36,898 nt of DNA from PFJX01 sp037442845 (GTDB lineage: Bacteria > Pseudomonadota > Gammaproteobacteria > Burkholderiales > Thiobacillaceae), in NCBI GenBank assembly GCA_037442845.1, contig JBBIPL010000011.1, positions 1-36,898 of the forward strand, given 5' to 3'. Positions 33,202-36,898 of the stretch are shown piece by piece. Numbering within the stretch: position 1 is the stretch's first letter; every line of letters begins with the position of its first letter. A model generated the notes under the pieces. That model did not search any database. It was not told the DNA's origin and worked only from the letters and a program-made list of their open reading frames with translations. The position numbers were made by a program, and so were the translations under genes.

Positions 33202-34692
33202 ATGTTTGAAGGCATCGGCCTGATCAGCCTCGCCATCTGGGTGCCCATCGTGGCGGGGCTGCTGATTCTCGTCACTGGCGGCGACAAGAACGCCGACGGC
33301 CAGCGCACGCTGGCCCTGGTCGGCGCCGTGCTCGGCTTCCTGGTGGCGGTGCCGCTGTGGACCGGCTTCGACAAGACCACATCCGCCATGCAGTTCACCG
33401 AACTGGCGGAATGGGTGCCGCTGTTCAACATCCACTACCGGCTGGGCGTGGACGGCATCTCCATGCCCTTCATCCTGCTCAACAGCTTCACCACTATCCT
33501 GGTGGTGCTGGCGGGCTGGGAGATCATCAAGGACAAGGTGGCGCAGTACATGGCCGCCTTCCTCATCCAGTCCGGCCTCATCAACGGCGTCTTCGGCGCC
33601 CTCGACGGCGTGCTGTTCTACGTGTTCTTCGAGGCCATGCTGATTCCGCTGTATCTCATCATCGGCATCTGGGGCGGACCCAACCGCGTCTACGCGGCCA
33701 TCAAGTTCTTCCTCTACACCCTGCTCGGCTCCCTGCTCATGCTGGTGGCCCTGCTCTACCTGTTCTTCCAGAGCGGCGGCAGCTTCGAGATCCTGGCCTG
33801 GCACAAGGCGCCGCTGGCGATGACCGCGCAGATCCTGCTGTTCGTCGCCTTCTTCTTCGCCTTCGCCGTCAAGGTGCCGATGTGGCCGGTGCACACCTGG
33901 TTGCCGGACGCCCACGTCGAGGCGCCCACCGGCGGTTCCGTGGTGCTGGCGGCGATCACCCTGAAAGTGGGCGCCTACGGTTTCCTGCGCTTCATCCTGC
34001 CCATCGTGCCGGACGCCGCCCATGAGTTGACCTGGCTGGTGGTCACCCTGTCGCTGATCGCGGTGGTGTACATCGGCCTGGTGGCCCTGGTGCAGAGCGA
34101 CATGAAGAAGCTCATCGCCTATTCGTCGATCGCCCACATGGGCTTCGTCACCCTCGGCTTCTTCCTGTTCAACCCGCTGGGCATCGAGGGCGGCCTCATC
34201 CAGATGATCTCGCATGGCTTCATTTCCGCCGCCATGTTCCTCTGCGTCGGCGTCATGTACGACCGCGTGCATTCGCGCCAGATCGCCGACTACGGCGGCG
34301 TCGCCAACACCATGCCGCGCTTCGCCGCCTTCTTCATGCTGTTCGCCATGGCCAACGCCGGTCTGCCGGCCACCTCCGGCTTCGTCGGCGAATTCATGGT
34401 CATCCTGGGCGCGGTGCAGGTGAACTTCTGGTGGGCCTTCCTGGCCGCCACCACCCTCATCTTCGGCGCCGCCTACACCCTGTGGATGTACAAACGGGTG
34501 GTGTTCGGGCCGATCGCCAATCAACACGTGGCGGAAATGACCGACCTCAATTCCCGCGAATTCCTGGTGCTGGGCCTGCTGGCCCTGTGCGTGCTGGGCA
34601 TGGGCCTGTATCCCCTGCCGTTCACCGAGGTGATGCACGCCTCCGTGAACAACCTGCTGGAACACGTGGCCCATAGCAAGCTGGCTTACTGA
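33202..34692 (+). CDS. nuoM: NADH-quinone oxidoreductase subunit M
   Basis: Antiporter-like proton-pumping subunit, 496 residues, about 14 helices. FYVFFEAMLIPLYLIIGIWGG contains the pump Glu, KVPMWPVHTWLPDAHVEAPTGG the conserved Lys and proline-rich turn, and AYSSIAHMGFVTLG and MISHGFISAAMFLCVG follow. The ribosome site is poor (ATGAAAGCGACAC), and the usual tight coupling to nuoL is lost because of the repeat in the gap. Confidence 0.97.
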   Translation: MFEGIGLISLAIWVPIVAGLLILVTGGDKNADGQRTLALVGAVLGFLVAVPLWTGFDKTTSAMQFTELAEWVPLFNIHYRLGVDGISMPFILLNSFTTILVVLAGWEIIKDKVAQYMAAFLIQSGLINGVFGALDGVLFYVFFEAMLIPLYLIIGIWGGPNRVYAAIKFFLYTLLGSLLMLVALLYLFFQSGGSFEILAWHKAPLAMTAQILLFVAFFFAFAVKVPMWPVHTWLPDAHVEAPTGGSVVLAAITLKVGAYGFLRFILPIVPDAAHELTWLVVTLSLIAVVYIGLVALVQSDMKKLIAYSSIAHMGFVTLGFFLFNPLGIEGGLIQMISHGFISAAMFLCVGVMYDRVHSRQIADYGGVANTMPRFAAFFMLFAMANAGLPATSGFVGEFMVILGAVQVNFWWAFLAATTLIFGAAYTLWMYKRVVFGPIANQHVAEMTDLNSREFLVLGLLALCVLGMGLYPLPFTEVMHASVNNLLEHVAHSKLAY

Positions 34693-34709
34693 CAGGCGTA
34701 TCGAGCGAG

Positions 34710-36155
34710 ATGAACTTCACCCCCCCCGATCTACTGCCGGCGCTGCCCGAGATCTTCGTTCTCGGCATGGCCTGTCTCATCCTGCTTCTCGACGCGCTGC
34801 TGAAGTCGCGCCCGCTCGGCTATCTGCTCACCCTGCTGACCCTGCTCGGCGCCGCCCTCATCACCGTGTTCACCAGCGTGCCGCAGGTGCAGACCACCTT
34901 CAGCGGCCAGTTCGTCGACGATGCCATGGGCGACGTGCTCAAGCTCATGTCCTACCTGGCGGCCATGACCGCCGTGGTCTACTCGCGCAACTATCTGGCC
35001 GAGCGCGGCCTGTTCCGCGGCGAGTACTTCGTGCTGGCGCTGTTCGCCGTGCTGGGCATGATGGTGATGATCTCCGCCAATCATTTCCTGACGCTCTACA
35101 TCGGCCTGGAACTGCTGTCCCTGGCGCTCTACGCCATGGTGGCGCTGCAGCGCGACTCCAGGCAGGCCACCGAGGCGGCGATGAAGTATTTCGTGCTGGG
35201 CGCCCTCGCTTCCGGCCTGCTGTTGTACGGCATGTCCATGCTCTACGGTCTCACCGGCACGCTGTCGTTGCCGGAGATGTCGGCCACCCTGCAGGCCGGC
35301 GTCGACGACAAGATCATCCTCGCCTTCGGCATCGTCTTCGTGGTGGCGGGCCTGGGCTTCAAGCTGGGCGTCGCGCCCTTCCACATGTGGGTGCCGGACA
35401 TCTATCAGGGCGCGCCCAGCGCCGTCACCCTGTTCATCAGTTCGGCGCCCAAGCTGGCCGCCTTCGCCTTCGCCATGCGCCTGCTGGTCGACGGCCTGCA
35501 CACGGCCGTCGGCGACTGGCAGGGCATGCTGGCGATCATGGCGGTGCTCTCCCTGGCCGTCGGCAACCTGGCCGCCATCATGCAGACCAACATCAAGCGC
35601 ATGTTGGCCTACTCCACCATTTCGCACATGGGCTTCCTGCTGCTGGGCATCCTGTCGGGCACCTTCGCCGGCTACTCGGCGGCGATGTTCTACGCCATCA
35701 CCTACGTGCTGATGAGCCTGGGCAGCTTCGGCCTGGTGGTCTATCTGTCGCAGAACGGCCTGGAAGCCGAGCGCCTGGACGACTTCAAGGGCCTCAACAG
35801 CCGCCATCCCTGGCTGGCGGCCCTGATGGCCATCCTCATGTTCTCCATGGCCGGCATCCCGCCCTTCGTCGGTTTCTACGCCAAGCTCTCCGTCCTGCAG
35901 GCCCTGGTGGGCGCCGGATTCCTCTGGCTGGCCGTGGCGGCGGTACTGTTCTCCCTCGTTGGCGCCTTCTACTACCTGCGCGTGGTGAAGATCCTCTACT
36001 TCGACGCGCCCAAGGCGGACGCTCCCGCCCTGACGCCCGCCTCCGACATCCAGGCGTTGCTCTCAGCCAACGGCATCGCCGTCCTGGCCCTCGGCATCCT
36101 GCCGCAGCCGCTGATCGCCCTCTGTGTGTACGCGATGCAGATGACCCTGCAATAA
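34710..36155 (+). CDS. nuoN: NADH-quinone oxidoreductase subunit N
   Basis: Third antiporter-like pump subunit, 481 residues. LYIGLELLSLALYAMVAL contains the conserved Glu, FKLGVAPFHMWVPDIYQGAPS the Lys/His channel segment, and AYSTISHMGFLLLG and AGIPPFVGFYAKLSVLQA follow. Last gene of nuoA-N; a hairpin with T-run lies 21 nt after its stop. Confidence 0.97.
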   Translation: MNFTPPDLLPALPEIFVLGMACLILLLDALLKSRPLGYLLTLLTLLGAALITVFTSVPQVQTTFSGQFVDDAMGDVLKLMSYLAAMTAVVYSRNYLAERGLFRGEYFVLALFAVLGMMVMISANHFLTLYIGLELLSLALYAMVALQRDSRQATEAAMKYFVLGALASGLLLYGMSMLYGLTGTLSLPEMSATLQAGVDDKIILAFGIVFVVAGLGFKLGVAPFHMWVPDIYQGAPSAVTLFISSAPKLAAFAFAMRLLVDGLHTAVGDWQGMLAIMAVLSLAVGNLAAIMQTNIKRMLAYSTISHMGFLLLGILSGTFAGYSAAMFYAITYVLMSLGSFGLVVYLSQNGLEAERLDDFKGLNSRHPWLAALMAILMFSMAGIPPFVGFYAKLSVLQALVGAGFLWLAVAAVLFSLVGAFYYLRVVKILYFDAPKADAPALTPASDIQALLSANGIAVLALGILPQPLIALCVYAMQMTLQ

Positions 36156-36176
36156 GCGGAAGCCACGCTACGCCCT

Positions 36177-36210
36177 CGACGGCCACCCATGCGGCGGCCG
36201 TCGGCTTTTT
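36177..36210 (+). terminator. Rho-independent terminator of the nuo operon
   Basis: CGACGGCC (36177-36184) pairs with GGCCGTCG (36196-36203) around an 11-nt loop and is followed by GCTTTTT. Position right after nuoN fits operon termination. The next 56 bases (36211-36266) hold only short GTGCCGGC repeats and no gene. Confidence 0.85.
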
Positions 36211-36270
36211 ACGGCCTCGTGCCGGCGCATTCCGTGCCGGCCCCGGATGGCACGAATGGCACCCCGAAAG

Positions 36271-36421
36271 TCACGTTAACGGACATGACTTTGTAAGACA
36301 CCCCGAAGCATGAATACCCTGAAGGGCATAAAAGTCATGTCCGTTTCCCTCACCCCCAACCCCTCTCCCGCTTGCGGGAGAGGGGAGCTTCAAGAGTCGC
36401 TGACGCGACTTTCACGTTAAC
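36271..36421. repeat. Palindromic intergenic element bounded by 10-bp direct repeats
   Basis: TCACGTTAAC occurs at 36271-36280 and again at 36412-36421, framing the element. Inside, AACGGACATGACTTT (36278-36292) and AAAGTCATGTCCGTT (36331-36345) form a 15-bp perfect inverted repeat. Next comes CCCTCACCCCCA, then the hairpin CCCCTCTCCCG/CGGGAGAGGGG (36360-36370 and 36375-36385), then GAGGGGAGCTTCAAGAGTCGC at 36380-36400. The last parts are shared with the nuoL-nuoM gap. No transposase is encoded; a non-autonomous or REP-like element is likely. Confidence 0.7.
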
Positions 36422-36673
36422 CTGCTCGCCCTCAACGCGGCCATCGAAGCGGCGCGGGCGGGCGAGATGGGGCGCGGCTTCGCGGTGGTCGCGGACGAGG
36501 TGCGCAAGCTGGCCAAGCTCTCGCACCAGTCCACGCAGAATATCGAGGGCATCGTCGCCCAGCTGCGGCAGGAAGCGCATCGCGCCGTGCAGGTGATGAA
36601 CGGCGCGCGCGACACCGCCGCGCGTCGCAGCCACCAGCTGGAAGAGGCGGTGGGCGGCCTCGACCACATCGTC
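36419..36673 (+). pseudogene. Fragment of a methyl-accepting chemotaxis protein signalling domain
   Basis: In the frame of 36419 the sequence reads NLLALNAAIEAARAGEMGRG then FAVVADEVRKLAKLS, the hairpin tip of the MCP cytoplasmic domain that contacts CheA/CheW, and continues as a coiled-coil-like helix to about residue 85. The 5' part, with sensor, membrane and HAMP regions, is missing: the fragment begins exactly where the repeat element ends (GTTAAC). Its 3' side joins unrelated sequence near 36673. Not functional as it stands. Confidence 0.8.
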
Positions 36674-36748
36674 GCGCGGGTCTTCCTTGTCTCCCAGGTA
36701 GCGGGGAATCAGGTGGATGTGCAGATGCGGCACGCTCTGCCCGCCGCC
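36674..36748 (-). pseudogene. Fragment of a HIT-family hydrolase
   Basis: Minus-strand frame reading GGGQSVPHLHIHLIPRY, then LGDKEDPR. It contains the histidine-triad motif HLHIHLI of HIT nucleotide hydrolases/transferases and the PRY-GD tail usual in that family. Only about 25 codons match; on one side it runs into the MCP fragment, on the other it shares bases with the end of the istA fragment. Confidence 0.6.
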
Positions 36749-36861
36749 AGGTAGCGCTTGACGGTGTTGCGTGCCACCCCAAGCTCGCCAGCAATGCGTT
36801 TCGTGCCCCAGCCGAGCGCGTGTAAAGCCAACATCTGATGGACGGTCTCAGGTTCCCGCAT
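36709..36861 (-). mobile_element. istA: IS21-family transposase IstA, N-terminal fragment
   Basis: ATG at 36861 (AAAGGAGAG ribosome site upstream) begins MREPETVHQMLALHALGWGT and continues KRIAGELGVARNTVKRYLAAG, the helix-turn-helix start of IS21-type IstA. After about 41 residues the match stops, and the frame ends at TGA 36709-36711 within the HIT fragment. The IS left end would lie beyond the window; the DDE domain and istB are absent on this side. Confidence 0.75.
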
Positions 36862-36898
36862 CCGCTCTCCTTTGCCGGCGCAAAGGGCGTAATGGTGC

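Overview
The window is a high-GC chromosomal segment of a betaproteobacterium, probably Rhodocyclales or a near relative. The evidence is gene content and order only: rlmE-ftsH-folP-glmM at one end and tpiA-secG-tRNA-Leu(GAG)-nuoA-N at the other. In E. coli, rlmE-ftsH-folP-glmM-secG-leuU are contiguous, so this is an old housekeeping block that here has been opened between glmM and tpiA.

Layout. 1-4781 (+): rlmE (5' cut), ftsH, folP, glmM. 4842-9606 (-): a complete Pst phosphate transporter with long-form PstC/PstA. 9831-10580 (-): a GNAT acyltransferase of the OlsB (ornithine lipid) type. 10764-14533 (+): a second complete Pst transporter with short E. coli-type permeases. 14598-16478 (+): a divergent pyruvate-kinase-like protein, followed by an 82-residue protein of unknown function. 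16752-19821 (-): two GT4 glycosyltransferases and a PlcP-like metallophosphoesterase in one translationally coupled operon. 19985-21199: tpiA, secG and tRNA-Leu(GAG). 21347-36155: the complete 14-gene NADH dehydrogenase I operon, with a hicA/hicB toxin-antitoxin pair lodged between nuoI and nuoJ and a repeat element between nuoL and nuoM. 36177-36898: terminator, repeat element, and a mosaic of MCP, HIT and IS21-type istA fragments.

The main result is that 4842-19862 reads as a phosphate-starvation island. Repeats resembling the PhoB box (CTGTCAY with 4-nt spacers, 11-bp period) precede both pstS genes, the pyruvate-kinase-like gene and the plcP-like operon, and more weakly olsB. In four of the five cases a -10-like hexamer starts exactly 10 nt after the box. 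Taken together, the island would scavenge phosphate (two Pst systems), break down phospholipids (PlcP-like), rebuild the membrane from glycolipids (two GT4 enzymes) and ornithine lipids (OlsB), and adjust the PEP/pyruvate step. No phoU, phoB or phoR is visible in the window. Functions for the lipid enzymes are family-based inferences.

Other points of interest are the hicA frameshift at an A-rich run inside the complex I operon, intercistronic hairpins between pstS and pstC in both Pst operons, and related repeat elements inside and just after nuo.
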